A stretch of 64,000 bases of DNA. Source: RYN-230 sp963814645. Lineage in GTDB: Bacteria; Actinomycetota; Actinomycetes; Streptosporangiales; Streptosporangiaceae. The translations under genes and the position numbers were made by a program. The stretch is from the NCBI GenBank assembly GCA_963814645.1, contig CAWFDX010000004.1, positions 2,604,001-2,668,000 on the forward strand, in the 5' to 3' direction. Below are positions 1 through 8,170 of this stretch, one piece after another. A model generated the notes under the pieces. It ran no database searches. It worked only from the letters and a program-made list of their open reading frames with translations, and was not told the origin of the DNA. The stretch's first letter is position 1. Each line of letters starts with the position of its first letter.

Positions 1-1
1 G

Positions 2-1198
2 CTGACCAAGCTGCTCGACATCGGCGACTTCATCGGGGTCGAGGGCTACCGGCTGCAGACCAAGGCCGGCGAGCGGTCGGTGGCCGCCCGTTCCGTGCGC
101 GTGCTGACCAAGTCGCTGCGCCCGCTGCCGGACAAGCACTCCGGGCTGACCAACGAGGAAGTCCTGCTCCGCCAGCGCTACCTGGACATCCTGCTGCACC
201 GGGAGATCCAGGAGATGATCTACGCCAAGGCCCGGTTCTGGCGCTCGATGCGCCGGTTCCTGGAGGACCGCGGCTTCATCGAGGTGCAGACCCCGGCCCT
301 GGAGCTGACCACCGGCGGGGCCGACGCCCGCCCGTTCGTGGCCCACCACAACTACCTGGACACCGACGTCTGCCTGCGGATTTCCATGGGCGAGCTGTGG
401 CAGAAGCGGCTGCTGGTCGGGGGGCTGGAGAAGACGTTCGAGATCGGGCGGCAGTTCCGGAACGAGAACCAGAGCCGGGAACACCTCAACGACTACGACC
501 AGATGGAGTTCTACTGGGCGTACGCCAACTACGAGGCGGGCATGCGGCTGGTCGAGGAGCTGTTCCGGCAGGTGATCAGCGACACGTTCGGCACACTGGC
601 CTTCACCCTGCACCGGAACGGCCGCGAGTACCAGGTTGACCTGGGCGCGACGTGGGCCCGGTATGACTACTACGAGACGATCAGCCAGAGCCTCGGCTTC
701 GACGTGTCCTCGGCCAGCCTGGACAAGCTGGTCGCCACCATCGACGAGCTGCACATCGTGGTGGACCGGGCCGGCCTGAACCGGGCCCGGGCCATGGACG
801 CGCTGTGGAAGCACTGCCGCCGCGGCCTGGCCGGCCCCGGGTTCCTGGTCAACGAGCCGCTCGAAGTGTCCCCGCTGGCCAAGGCCCGCCCGGACCGGCC
901 CGGCATCGTCGAGCGGTTCCACGTCATCGTGGCGGGCAGCGAGCTCGGCAACGGCTACAGCGAGCTGAACGACCCGCAGGAGCAGGCCCGCCGGTTCGCC
1001 GAGCAGCAGGCCATGCGCGAAGCCGGGGACGCCGAGGCGCAGATGCCCGACCCGGATTTCGTCGAGGCGCTGGAGTACGGCATGCCGCCCGCCTGCGGGT
1101 TCGGGATGAGCGAGCGGGTGTTCGCGTTCTTCATGGACAAGAGCGTCCGCGAGTGCCAGATCTTCCCGCTGCTCCGCCCGCTGGAGTCCACCCGCTAG
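2..1198 (+). CDS. lysS: Lysine--tRNA ligase, class II (5' end missing)
   Basis: Class II lysyl-tRNA synthetase, which charges tRNA-Lys in the cytoplasm. The frame is open from base 2, so the N-terminus lies outside the window; the internal GTG at 80 is not the start. The visible part begins in the anticodon-binding OB-fold (GDFIGVEG), followed by the catalytic core: RYLDILLHREI, the TGGADARPFVAHHN stretch typical of LysRS, motif 2 (FEIGRQFRNEN), the EVSPLAK and ELGNGYSELNDP blocks and a motif-3-like end (CGFGMSERVF). Family membership is certain, but motifs 2 and 3 differ from the usual bacterial LysRS (normally FRNEG..RHNPEFT and GLGIGIDRL). It could be a paralogue or a horizontally acquired form. 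A convergent gene follows after about 40 bases. Confidence 0.9.
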   Translation: MTKLLDIGDFIGVEGYRLQTKAGERSVAARSVRVLTKSLRPLPDKHSGLTNEEVLLRQRYLDILLHREIQEMIYAKARFWRSMRRFLEDRGFIEVQTPALELTTGGADARPFVAHHNYLDTDVCLRISMGELWQKRLLVGGLEKTFEIGRQFRNENQSREHLNDYDQMEFYWAYANYEAGMRLVEELFRQVISDTFGTLAFTLHRNGREYQVDLGATWARYDYYETISQSLGFDVSSASLDKLVATIDELHIVVDRAGLNRARAMDALWKHCRRGLAGPGFLVNEPLEVSPLAKARPDRPGIVERFHVIVAGSELGNGYSELNDPQEQARRFAEQQAMREAGDAEAQMPDPDFVEALEYGMPPACGFGMSERVFAFFMDKSVRECQIFPLLRPLESTR

Positions 1199-1238
1199 AC
1201 CTTTTCATACCGAACGCCAGCCGCTGGCCGGTGCCGGT

Positions 1239-1748
1239 TCAGCCGGCCGTCTGGGGCGCCGGGGTGACCGGGACGATCTCGGCCGACAGCAGGCGGCCCC
1301 CTATTTCCAGGATGCCGATCGTGCCGCGGGGCTGGCGGCGCCGGTCGGTCGGTGAGCCCGGGTTGAAGATCCGCTGGCCGTTCTCGGTGTGGTCCAGCGG
1401 GATGTGCGAGTGGCCGAAGACGACCAGGTCCGCCGCGGGGAAGCGGCGCCGCATCCGGGCCGGGCGGCCTGGGGCCGGGCCGGAGTCGTGCAGCATGGCC
1501 ACGCTCAGCCCGGCCAGATCGAGCTGCAGCGTGTCCGGCGCGCCCCAGGCGGCCACGTCCGGGCCGTCGTTGTTGCCGCGCACGGCGCGGACCGGCGCAT
1601 ACCCGGCCAGCTCGTCCAGCGTGGCCGCGGTGCACACGTCGCCGGCGTGCAGGATCAGGTCCGCGCCCTGGAGTTGGGCGGCCACCGCGGGCGGGCAGGA
1701 CCGCCAGCGCCGCGGCGCATGCGTATCCGCCAGCACGATCACCCTCAC
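1239..1748 (-). CDS. YfcE/MJ0936-type metallophosphoesterase
   Basis: Small (169 aa) cytoplasmic calcineurin-like phosphoesterase, probably a phosphodiesterase with two metal ions. All the family metal-ligand motifs are in order: D-x-H at the N-terminus (LADTHA), GD (HAGDVC), GNND, a single H (MLHDSG) and the terminal GHSHIP. Length matches the YfcE family. The start is GTG at 1748, preceded by AGGA on the minus strand at suitable spacing. It is convergent with lysS. The physiological substrate cannot be told from sequence. Confidence 0.88.
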   Translation of the reverse strand: MRVIVLADTHAPRRWRSCPPAVAAQLQGADLILHAGDVCTAATLDELAGYAPVRAVRGNNDGPDVAAWGAPDTLQLDLAGLSVAMLHDSGPAPGRPARMRRRFPAADLVVFGHSHIPLDHTENGQRIFNPGSPTDRRRQPRGTIGILEIGGRLLSAEIVPVTPAPQTAG

Positions 1749-1787
1749 CCACCCATCCTGCCCGCCCCGCCCGCCTCGCGCGGAGGG

Positions 1788-2831
1788 TCAGCGCAGGCCG
1801 CCGGGCGGGCCCGCGGACACGCCCAGCTGGGCCAGCAGATCACTCTGGTCGTAGTAGAGGTGCGTGCTGGTGATCTTCCCGTCGTCGCATTCGTGCACGA
1901 CCGTGAATCCGGTGTCCACTCTCCGGCCGGTCGGGCCGATGTCGCCCGCTGGGCCACGCAAGCTCCCCGAATGCGTGCCGACGAACCGCCCCTCGTACAC
2001 GCCGCCCCGGTCGTCGGCGTGAATGCTCACCGTGGTCAGCCGGTTGTCCGGGAAGGCGTCGTTCCAGGTGTCCCAGATCGCGTCGGCCGCTGCCCGGCCG
2101 GACATGTGCAGGCCGCCCGGCGCGGTGACTTCCAGCCGGGGCAGGTCGGACAGCGCCAGCCAGCCCGCGTGGTCCCGCTCGTTCCACAGCGTGACCTCGC
2201 GCTCGATCAGGCTCCTGTTGTCGCCCTCGCGGACGGTGGAGAAGTTCAGCATGTACTCCTCCACTGTGCGGACCTGGGACTGGGTCATCCCGGCCATGGT
2301 CGTGCGCAGCGCCGCCAGCCGCTGCCTCATGGACGCCATAACGTCCATGTCATCCCACGTAGTCACCACGACACTCCGGCCGGTGTCGCGGTCGACGAGG
2401 AACTGCGCGCTGGACAGGCCGAGCATGTCCAGCAGCACGGGCCCGGCCCGGAGCCGGAACTCCTCGATGTGCTCACTGGTCCGTCCAGGATCGTCGTCGA
2501 TCTGGGTCAGCCAGACCCCAGCGCCGGGTCCCGGGCGCGACTGGCGGATGAATACGGGCACCTCATACTGATCGCTCGAGATCGTCCCACCCATCAGGTC
2601 GGTCACTTCTTTACCCGGCACCTCGACAGCCCGCTCACTGGCGCTCATCGCGTCGGCCGAATCCCAGTACGCTGCGATCAGGCAGACTCCCAGGTCGGCA
2701 TTACTCGCCACGGCCATACCCCGGCTGCCCAGCTGGGCTTCCACCTGCGGCCGGACGGTGTCTTCCAGGTAGTCGGTGGCTTTGCTGAGCCGGGCCGGAT
2801 CGCCGGCCACGGTGTACATCTGGACGTGCAT
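1788..2831 (-). CDS. ABM-like plus SnoaL-like two-part protein
   Basis: About 347 residues. The first 220 or so look like one or two dimeric alpha/beta-barrel (ABM, antibiotic-monooxygenase-like) units: MHVQMYTVAGDPARL opens one, and a second block contains FLVDRDTGRSVVVTTW. The C-terminal 120 residues resemble an NTF2-fold SnoaL/ester-cyclase domain, with ERDHAGWLALSDL, GRAAADAIWDTWNDAFPD and HECDDGKITSTHLYYDQSDLLAQLG. Both folds are often seen as separate small proteins in actinomycetes. The start is placed at the ATG at 2831 because the ABM fold begins there; an upstream in-frame start at 2879 would add only an unstructured leader. The gene is divergent from the NHEJ polymerase gene. Substrate unknown. 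Confidence 0.65.
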   Translation of the reverse strand: MHVQMYTVAGDPARLSKATDYLEDTVRPQVEAQLGSRGMAVASNADLGVCLIAAYWDSADAMSASERAVEVPGKEVTDLMGGTISSDQYEVPVFIRQSRPGPGAGVWLTQIDDDPGRTSEHIEEFRLRAGPVLLDMLGLSSAQFLVDRDTGRSVVVTTWDDMDVMASMRQRLAALRTTMAGMTQSQVRTVEEYMLNFSTVREGDNRSLIEREVTLWNERDHAGWLALSDLPRLEVTAPGGLHMSGRAAADAIWDTWNDAFPDNRLTTVSIHADDRGGVYEGRFVGTHSGSLRGPAGDIGPTGRRVDTGFTVVHECDDGKITSTHLYYDQSDLLAQLGVSAGPPGGLR

Positions 2832-2937
2832 GGTCGTCACCCCCGAGTCGCCCCAGCGGGCACACCTCAGGCCAGTCAAACACCAGGGTGATGGCCGGAC
2901 AAGAGCCGGGCCGGCGGCTGCCGGTTATGGTGGCGCC

Positions 2938-3999
2938 ATGGCGGAGCGCAAGGAGATCGTCGAGGTGGCGGGCCGCGAGGTGGCCGTGTCCAACCCGGGC
3001 AAGGTCTACTTCCCGCATACCGGGCACACCAAGCTGGACCTGGTCCGGTACTACCTGAGCGTGGCCGGCGGGGCGCTGCGCGGGGTGACCGGCCGGCCGG
3101 TGGTGCTGAAGCGGTTCGTGAACGGGGCCGAGGGCGAGCCGTTCTTCCAGAAACGGGCCCCGGAGTCCCGGCCGCCCTGGGTCGACACGGTGGAGCTGCG
3201 GTTCCCGTCCGGCCGGTCGGCGGTGGAGGTGGTGCCGCACGACGCGGCCGCGCTGGCCTGGATGGCCAATCTCGGCTGCATCGACCTCAACCCGCACCCG
3301 GTGCGGGCCGATGACCTGGACCATCCGGATGAGCTGCGGGTGGACCTGGACCCGGTCCCCGGCGTGGACTGGCCGCAGATCCGCGAGGTGGCCCTGGTCG
3401 CCCGGGACGTGCTGGCCGATTTCGGGCTGACCGGCTGGCCCAAGACATCCGGCTCCCGTGGCTTCCACGTCTACGCCCGCATCGAGCCACGCTGGGAATT
3501 CACCGACGTCCGGCGGGCTGCGGTGGCGCTGGCCCGGGAGGTGGAGCGGCGCGCGCCCGAGGTGGCCACGGCCAAGTGGTGGAAGGAGGAACGGCACGGG
3601 GTCTTCCTCGACTACAACCAGAATGCCAAGGACCGCACGGTGGCCTCGGCGTACTCGGTCCGCCCCACCCGCGACGCGCGGGTGTCCACCCCGCTGGCCT
3701 GGGACGAGGTGCCGGACTGCGACCCGGCCGCGTTCACCCTGGACACCGTGCCGGAGCGGTACACAAGGCTGGGTGACCCGTGGGCGGCCATGGACGACGC
3801 GGCGGGCTCGCTGGCCGGGCTGCTCGACCTGGCCGCACGCGACGAGGCGGCCGGGGTGCCCGATGCCCCGTGGCCGCCGCACTACGACAAACAGGCCGGC
3901 GAGCCACCGCGGGTGCAGCCATCCAAGCGCCGGCCCGCGGCCGCGCCCGGCGGGACGCCGGCCGGGGCACCGGCCGCCGCCAGTCCACCATGCCGCTGA
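2938..3999 (+). CDS. LigD-type NHEJ polymerase-domain protein
   Basis: Stand-alone primase-polymerase domain (353 aa) of the LigD family, which fills gaps during non-homologous end joining. Visible are the N-terminal KVYFPHTGHTK block, the metal-binding DLD at residues 136-138 (RVDLDPVPG), KTSGSRGFHVY at about 159-169 with the conserved SGSRG turn, and the third acidic motif FLDYNQN around 213-219. Ligase and nuclease domains are absent, as in many actinobacterial PolDom proteins. The last 50 residues are a Pro/Ala linker, after which the conserved tail of this family appears in another frame (next entry). No ku gene is in the window. Confidence 0.9.
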   Translation: MAERKEIVEVAGREVAVSNPGKVYFPHTGHTKLDLVRYYLSVAGGALRGVTGRPVVLKRFVNGAEGEPFFQKRAPESRPPWVDTVELRFPSGRSAVEVVPHDAAALAWMANLGCIDLNPHPVRADDLDHPDELRVDLDPVPGVDWPQIREVALVARDVLADFGLTGWPKTSGSRGFHVYARIEPRWEFTDVRRAAVALAREVERRAPEVATAKWWKEERHGVFLDYNQNAKDRTVASAYSVRPTRDARVSTPLAWDEVPDCDPAAFTLDTVPERYTRLGDPWAAMDDAAGSLAGLLDLAARDEAAGVPDAPWPPHYDKQAGEPPRVQPSKRRPAAAPGGTPAGAPAAASPPCR

Positions 4000-4253
4000 T
4001 CGAGGTGGCCCGGGCCGCGACCAAGGACGAGGCGATGGCCGGGCTGGACCGGTGGAAGGAACGGCACCCCGCGGTCTGGCCCTACCTGGAACCACCCGAC
4101 GTGCTGGTCGACTCGATGCGCGGGCGCAGTTCCACCTGGACCAGGATCCGGCTGAACCTGCGCAACGTGCCCGCCCACCAGCGGCCGCCCCAGGAACCGC
4201 TGGAGGTGGACTACAACCCGTGGGCCCGGGGCGACGGCCGGGCCGGTGCCTAG
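3990..4253 (+). pseudogene. Out-of-frame C-terminal tail of the LigD polymerase protein
   Basis: This stretch encodes MPLIEVARAATKDEA, then a helical segment with LDRWKERHP, followed by DVLVDSMRGRSSTW, RIRLNLRNVP and PPQEPLEVDYNPW. That is the conserved C-terminal extension of actinobacterial PolDom proteins, normally continuous with the polymerase domain. Here it lies one frame away and overlaps the upstream stop by 10 bases. An ATG at 3990 exists, but there is no convincing ribosome-binding site. Either one indel occurred in the GC-rich linker at about 3925-3990, or the tail is made separately by coupled translation. The stop overlaps the GTG start of the next gene. Confidence 0.65.
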
Positions 4254-5652
4254 CGCGGCCGCCGAGACCCACGTCCGGCTGCTGGCTGAAGCTGAGCTCC
4301 GCCGGGCCGCGCTGGCCCCTCGTTTCCGGTGGCTCGATGAAGACTTCAAGGAGGGCGGCGAGCCACCCGAGGAAGTAGGCCTACTCCGGGTTAAAGCCGC
4401 GCTCAACGCCCTGCGCCGGGTCGGTGCCCTCTCCGAGGAACGGGCCAGGTCGGTGGCTGGCGACTTCGTCGCTGCGCTGGCCGCCCGCGGCCTGCATGAT
4501 CCGGACGCCCTGCTCCCCGTACTGCGCACCGGGGGCCCGCCCGCCACGGCCGGGCGGGCCGGCTCCGCGTCCCCAGCCCGGCCACCCGGTGGCCGGTACC
4601 GGGCCATCCCGGTTGGCGTGGCGCTACCCGCGTCGCGTGACGGGCATGTGGGCGCGGTGCACCTGCAGGCCCTGGTCCTGGCGCCGGACCGGGCCGCGAT
4701 CGTGACCAGCTTCGTCAGCACCTGGCGCGAGGGCACGGACTACCCGGAGGACCCGGCGGCCCGGCTGGCGTTCCCGCCGTTCGGCCGCGCCGGGCTGACC
4801 GACGACCACGGCCGGCCGTACCAGCTGAGCTTCAGCACCGGCGAGGGCGGCTGGCTGGAGGCCGGCCTGCTCGACATCTCCCCGCACCTGCCGGACGGCG
4901 TCCGCTGGCTGGAGCTGCCGACCGTCCCGGGGTCGGTGCTCAGGATCGAGCTGGCTGACCCAGGCCCGGCGCCCCGGGTCAGCCATGAGCCGGTGCCACC
5001 CGCGGCCGTGGGCGAACTTCTGCTCACCGCGGTGGCCGAAACCATGCTGGGCGGCGGCGCACTGGCGGGCATCGAGGCCACTCGGCTGGCCGGCAGCCTG
5101 GCCGAAGTAGCCGCGGCGCTGCATGCGGTGCGCGCGCTGCCCGCTAGCAGCCTGGTCCCGGCTCAGGTGGCCGCGCTGTGCCAGCGGCGGGCCATCGAGG
5201 TCCGCGGGCGGCTGGCCGACCAGGCCCGGTTGGTGCGGCTGCCGGGCGCGTGGCGCAGCGTGCTGACCCAGCGCCGCAGCGGGCCGCCGGAGGGACGGAC
5301 CGGCCTGGCTCCGGTGGCTGCCGTGCTGCCAGAGATCGACGGAGCCCGCTTCGTGCTGGCCGGGCTGGCCTCCTGGGAACACCAGGCCAGCCTGACCGTG
5401 CTGTGCTGGGGTTGGCCGCCGGAGCGCGGCGAGTTCCGCCCCAGCCGGCCGTTTTCCTGGTGGGCCCGGGATGATGCGGGGCGCTGGCACGTGGGCCGGA
5501 TCAGCACGTTCAACGCGGTGCCCGGCACCTTCCACGTGGAGTTCACCCCACCGCTGCCACCCGGCACCACAGCACTGGACATCATCCTCACCGGCTCGGC
5601 CGGCCGGGTCACCGTCTCGGTGCCGCTCCGCTGGCCGGACGAACCCGGCTGA
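4246..5652 (+). CDS. Protein of unknown function, paralogue A of a tandem pair
   Basis: 468 residues, no signal peptide or membrane segment, so probably cytoplasmic. A helical N-terminal module (about 1-95) begins ETHVRLLAEAELRRA and contains LRRVGALSEERARSVAGDFVAAL. It is followed by a beta-rich domain (about 120-240: VHLQALVLAPDR, DDHGRPYQLSFS, WLELPTVPGSVLRIEL), a helical spacer with Ala-rich segments, and a second beta-rich domain (about 350-468: ARFVLAGLASWEHQASLTV, SWWARDDAGRWHVG, ending in GTTALDIILTGSAGRVTVSVPL). The next gene has the same order of modules. The GTG start overlaps the preceding stop. I do not recognise a function; position ahead of the MoxR/VWA pair suggests a substrate or adaptor role, which is inference. 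Confidence 0.8.
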   Translation: MPSAAAETHVRLLAEAELRRAALAPRFRWLDEDFKEGGEPPEEVGLLRVKAALNALRRVGALSEERARSVAGDFVAALAARGLHDPDALLPVLRTGGPPATAGRAGSASPARPPGGRYRAIPVGVALPASRDGHVGAVHLQALVLAPDRAAIVTSFVSTWREGTDYPEDPAARLAFPPFGRAGLTDDHGRPYQLSFSTGEGGWLEAGLLDISPHLPDGVRWLELPTVPGSVLRIELADPGPAPRVSHEPVPPAAVGELLLTAVAETMLGGGALAGIEATRLAGSLAEVAAALHAVRALPASSLVPAQVAALCQRRAIEVRGRLADQARLVRLPGAWRSVLTQRRSGPPEGRTGLAPVAAVLPEIDGARFVLAGLASWEHQASLTVLCWGWPPERGEFRPSRPFSWWARDDAGRWHVGRISTFNAVPGTFHVEFTPPLPPGTTALDIILTGSAGRVTVSVPLRWPDEPG

Positions 5653-5698
5653 GCATCGGGCTAATCTGCTGGAAGCGCGGGGCGCGATGGAGGCGTGC

Positions 5699-7174
5699 AT
5701 GGCGGCAGGCGGTGCGGAGCAGGCCGAGACGTACCTGCGGCTGCTGGCGGAGGCCGAGCTGCGCCGGGCGCCGGTGTTCCCCGGCCCGGGGTCACAGCCG
5801 CACCGGGTGGCCCTGGCCGCGACCGCGCTGGCCTCGGCCGCCGCCATCAGCCTGGACACCGCCTGGCGGGTGGTGGCCGACTTCCAGGCCGCCTGCGCGC
5901 TGCGCACCGCCGGGCCGACGTCAGCCATGCTGAGCCTGGGCGGCTGGCAGACCTGGTCCGGCGGCAGCGCAGGCCGCTCCGGCCAGCTGATGTCGGCGCG
6001 GCGCGCGGCGGTGGCGTTCATGACCAGACAGCCGCGGCCGGGTTGGATCCCGCCGGCGCCGGTCCCCGCCGACCCGGAGGCGCCGGCCGCGGTGCCGATC
6101 GGGACCACGCTGGCGCTGCCCGCCGAGCGGGAGGGCTGGTACGGCGAACTGCTGCTGCTCGCGCTGGCCCGGACCGGCACCGAGGCGGCCATCACGCTGG
6201 CCACCCGGTGGGCCGGGCAGACCCGCCGGTCGGCCGGGCCGCGGCCGCGGCACGCCCCGTTTCACGAGGTCGCCGCCGTCGATGACCGTGGGGTCAGCTA
6301 CCGGGCCACGCTGTGGGACATGGGTATCGAGGACGGCCGGGACTGGTGGGACTGCCACCTCGGCCTGATCCCGGCACCACCGGACGGCATCCGCTGGCTG
6401 GACATCGGCCCGGGGGCCCGCGGCCGCTACATCCGGGTCGAGCTGGCCACCCCGGACTGGGCCGGCGGCATCGCGACGCATCCGGTCGCGCGGGCCGGGG
6501 CGGCGGCCCGGCTCCTCGACCGGGCCGGTGATGAGCTGCTATCCGCGGGCCCGGCCAGCCGGGCGGCCGGCCTGTCGCTGGCCGCCCGGGTGGCGCTACT
6601 GATCGCCGACCTGACCGGCAGCGGCGTGCTGGCCGCCGACGATGCGGCGGTGGCCCGGCTGCTCGGCCTGGGCTGGCGGCTCGGGGTGGATCTGGGCCTG
6701 GCCGCCGACGGCCGGGTTCCGCGCGCCGCCCTGCCGGAGACCTGGCACAGCATGCTGGCCGACGGGGGCGCCGCCGACGGGCCGGTGGGCGCGGCGGCGT
6801 TCGCCGCCAACCTGCCGGAGATCGGCGGCGCGTGGTTCTCACTGGCCGGGCTGCGGTCGGACCGTGACGGCGCGACCCTGCACGTGATGGCCAGTGGCTG
6901 GACGCCGCAGGGCAACGGGTGGGTGGTGCACGGCCTGGGCCCGCACAGCGACCCCGGCCAGATCTTGCTGACCTGGCGGGCCCGTGATTCGGCCGGGCGC
7001 TGGCACCTGATGAGCGCCATGCACTGGGGCAGCCAGCAGGGCATGATCCAGATGCGGCTGGTCCCGCCGTTGCACCCGGCGGCTACCTCGCTCGACGTCA
7101 TCGTCAGCGACGGCCTCCGGCAGGTGTCGGCCACCGTGCCGCTGGACTGGCTTCCGCTGGGGAACACCCGGTGA
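5699..7174 (+). CDS. Protein of unknown function, paralogue B of a tandem pair
   Basis: 491 residues, soluble. Same architecture as the preceding gene: N-terminal helical module opening AETYLRLLAEAELRRAP and containing DTAWRVVADFQAACALR; first beta domain (LALPAEREGWYGELLLLALAR, DDRGVSYRATLWDMG, IRWLDIGPGARGRYIRVEL); Ala-rich helical spacer; second beta domain (WFSLAGLRSDRDGATLHVMASGW, WRARDSAGRWHLM, ATSLDVIVSDGLRQVSATVPL). The start is put at the ATG at 5699 because GGAGG lies six bases upstream; the ATG at 5687 is an alternative. The gene ends in a GTGA overlap with the next. The two copies share pattern rather than close identity, so the duplication is old. Confidence 0.8.
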   Translation: MAAGGAEQAETYLRLLAEAELRRAPVFPGPGSQPHRVALAATALASAAAISLDTAWRVVADFQAACALRTAGPTSAMLSLGGWQTWSGGSAGRSGQLMSARRAAVAFMTRQPRPGWIPPAPVPADPEAPAAVPIGTTLALPAEREGWYGELLLLALARTGTEAAITLATRWAGQTRRSAGPRPRHAPFHEVAAVDDRGVSYRATLWDMGIEDGRDWWDCHLGLIPAPPDGIRWLDIGPGARGRYIRVELATPDWAGGIATHPVARAGAAARLLDRAGDELLSAGPASRAAGLSLAARVALLIADLTGSGVLAADDAAVARLLGLGWRLGVDLGLAADGRVPRAALPETWHSMLADGGAADGPVGAAAFAANLPEIGGAWFSLAGLRSDRDGATLHVMASGWTPQGNGWVVHGLGPHSDPGQILLTWRARDSAGRWHLMSAMHWGSQQGMIQMRLVPPLHPAATSLDVIVSDGLRQVSATVPLDWLPLGNTR

Positions 7175-8061
7175 GCGTGCCGTGGTGGGCGGCGCTGCGC
7201 CCGGCGCAGAGCCAGATCAGCTGCGGGGCCGGGCAGCACCTGCTGCGCTGGGCGGATGGCGAGCTGACCGCGGCCGACCATCCGGACGCCGAAGGCGAGC
7301 TGGTGCTGGCCGCCCTGGGCGGGGACAAGTCGGAGTGCGTCACCCTGGTCGAGGCGTGGGGGGCGCACGCCGCGGACCTGGACGTGCTCGCGCTCGGCCC
7401 GCGCTCCCCGGCCGATCAGCTCACCGTGACCTGGGACCTGGTGCGCAGCCTGCGGTCCGCCATCAGCCCGCAGCCCGGCCAGCCACCCGGCCAGCCAGCC
7501 AGGCCAGCCCAGCGGCCGGGGCGGCCCCCTGCCGGGCGGCTGCGGCCCAGGTCGCTGCCGATGCGCCAGGTGTCACCGGAGGTGCGCCAGGCGCAGGCCC
7601 GCCGGGCCGAGCTGCTCGGCCTGTTCGCGCTGGGCCGCGACTTCCAGCTCGCGCTGTCCGGCACGGTGGCGGCCGCCTGGTCGGCCGGCCCGGCTCCGGG
7701 CCGGGACCTGGCCGCGGCCCGGCCCGCACTGGCCGCCGCGCTGGCCGGGCGGCTGGCCCCGGCCGCCGCCAGCTGGCTGGGCATCGACCCCGAGGTGGTG
7801 CGGGCCGAGCTGCACGACGGCCCCGGCTGGGGCACGGTCGAGCTGGCCGGGGGCACGCTGCGCGCCGCACTTCCGGTGCGCTGGCTGGCCGCGGTATGGG
7901 CGGCCGGCTGCCCGGTCGTGGACGGGCATCTGGTGGTGGATGTGCTGGCGGCCGCGTGGCCGCAGGCGCAGGTGCGGATGCTGACCCGGCCGGATGCGCC
8001 GCCGGCTGTCCGGAGCATCCGGTATGACGGGGAACACTGGTCTGTGGCAGGGACGGACTGA
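7171..8061 (+). CDS. Unknown protein upstream of MoxR/VWA pair
   Basis: 296 residues, soluble. The N-terminal 95 residues form a compact domain (VPWWAALRPAQSQI, GQHLLRWADGELTAADHPDAEGELVLAALGG, then VTLVEAWGAHAADLDVLALGP). A Pro/Gly-rich linker with repeated QPGQPPGQPA-like steps follows at about 105-135. The C-terminal domain contains EVRQAQARRAELLGLFALGRDFQLAL and ends in a strand-rich part (LRAALPVRWLAAVWAAGC, VRSIRYDGEHWSVAG). It is coupled by GTGA overlap to paralogue B, so it belongs to the same transcript. A 109-base gap containing an inverted repeat separates it from the ATPase gene. No family is recognised. Confidence 0.75.
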   Translation: MSVPWWAALRPAQSQISCGAGQHLLRWADGELTAADHPDAEGELVLAALGGDKSECVTLVEAWGAHAADLDVLALGPRSPADQLTVTWDLVRSLRSAISPQPGQPPGQPARPAQRPGRPPAGRLRPRSLPMRQVSPEVRQAQARRAELLGLFALGRDFQLALSGTVAAAWSAGPAPGRDLAAARPALAAALAGRLAPAAASWLGIDPEVVRAELHDGPGWGTVELAGGTLRAALPVRWLAAVWAAGCPVVDGHLVVDVLAAAWPQAQVRMLTRPDAPPAVRSIRYDGEHWSVAGTD

Positions 8062-8074
8062 GCCGAGCACCCCA

Positions 8075-8146
8075 GGCGCGTTATGCACACCGGCCGGTGC
8101 AGGACGAACGGACAATAGCGACGGACACTGTTGTGCAGAACGCGCC
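8075..8146. promoter_or_regulatory. 15-bp inverted repeat upstream of the MoxR gene
   Basis: The left arm GGCGCGTTATGCACA (8075-8089) and right arm TGTGCAGAACGCGCC (8132-8146) are inverted copies with a single mismatch, separated by 42 bases. It fills the only sizeable intergenic gap of the 4.2-10.5 kb operon, 25 bases before the GTG of the ATPase gene. The spacing suits a two-site operator or a long-loop RNA structure controlling the ATPase/VWA pair separately from the genes upstream. Function is inferred from position only. Confidence 0.5.
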
Positions 8147-8170
8147 GATTGAATAGGACAGGGAGCGCAG

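Noticed and set aside
80..100. GTG at 80 as the start of the lysyl-tRNA synthetase
   Set aside because: The frame continues upstream to base 2 with conserved OB-fold sequence (GDFIGVEG), so the gene is simply cut by the window edge.
805..2891. Long open frames antisense to or out of frame with lysS, the phosphoesterase and the ABM/SnoaL gene
   Set aside because: They are Arg/Gly/Pro/Ala-rich without conserved motifs, as expected for shadow frames in very GC-rich DNA.
4246..7174. The tandem paralogues as secreted or envelope proteins
   Set aside because: Neither has a signal peptide, lipobox or membrane helix.
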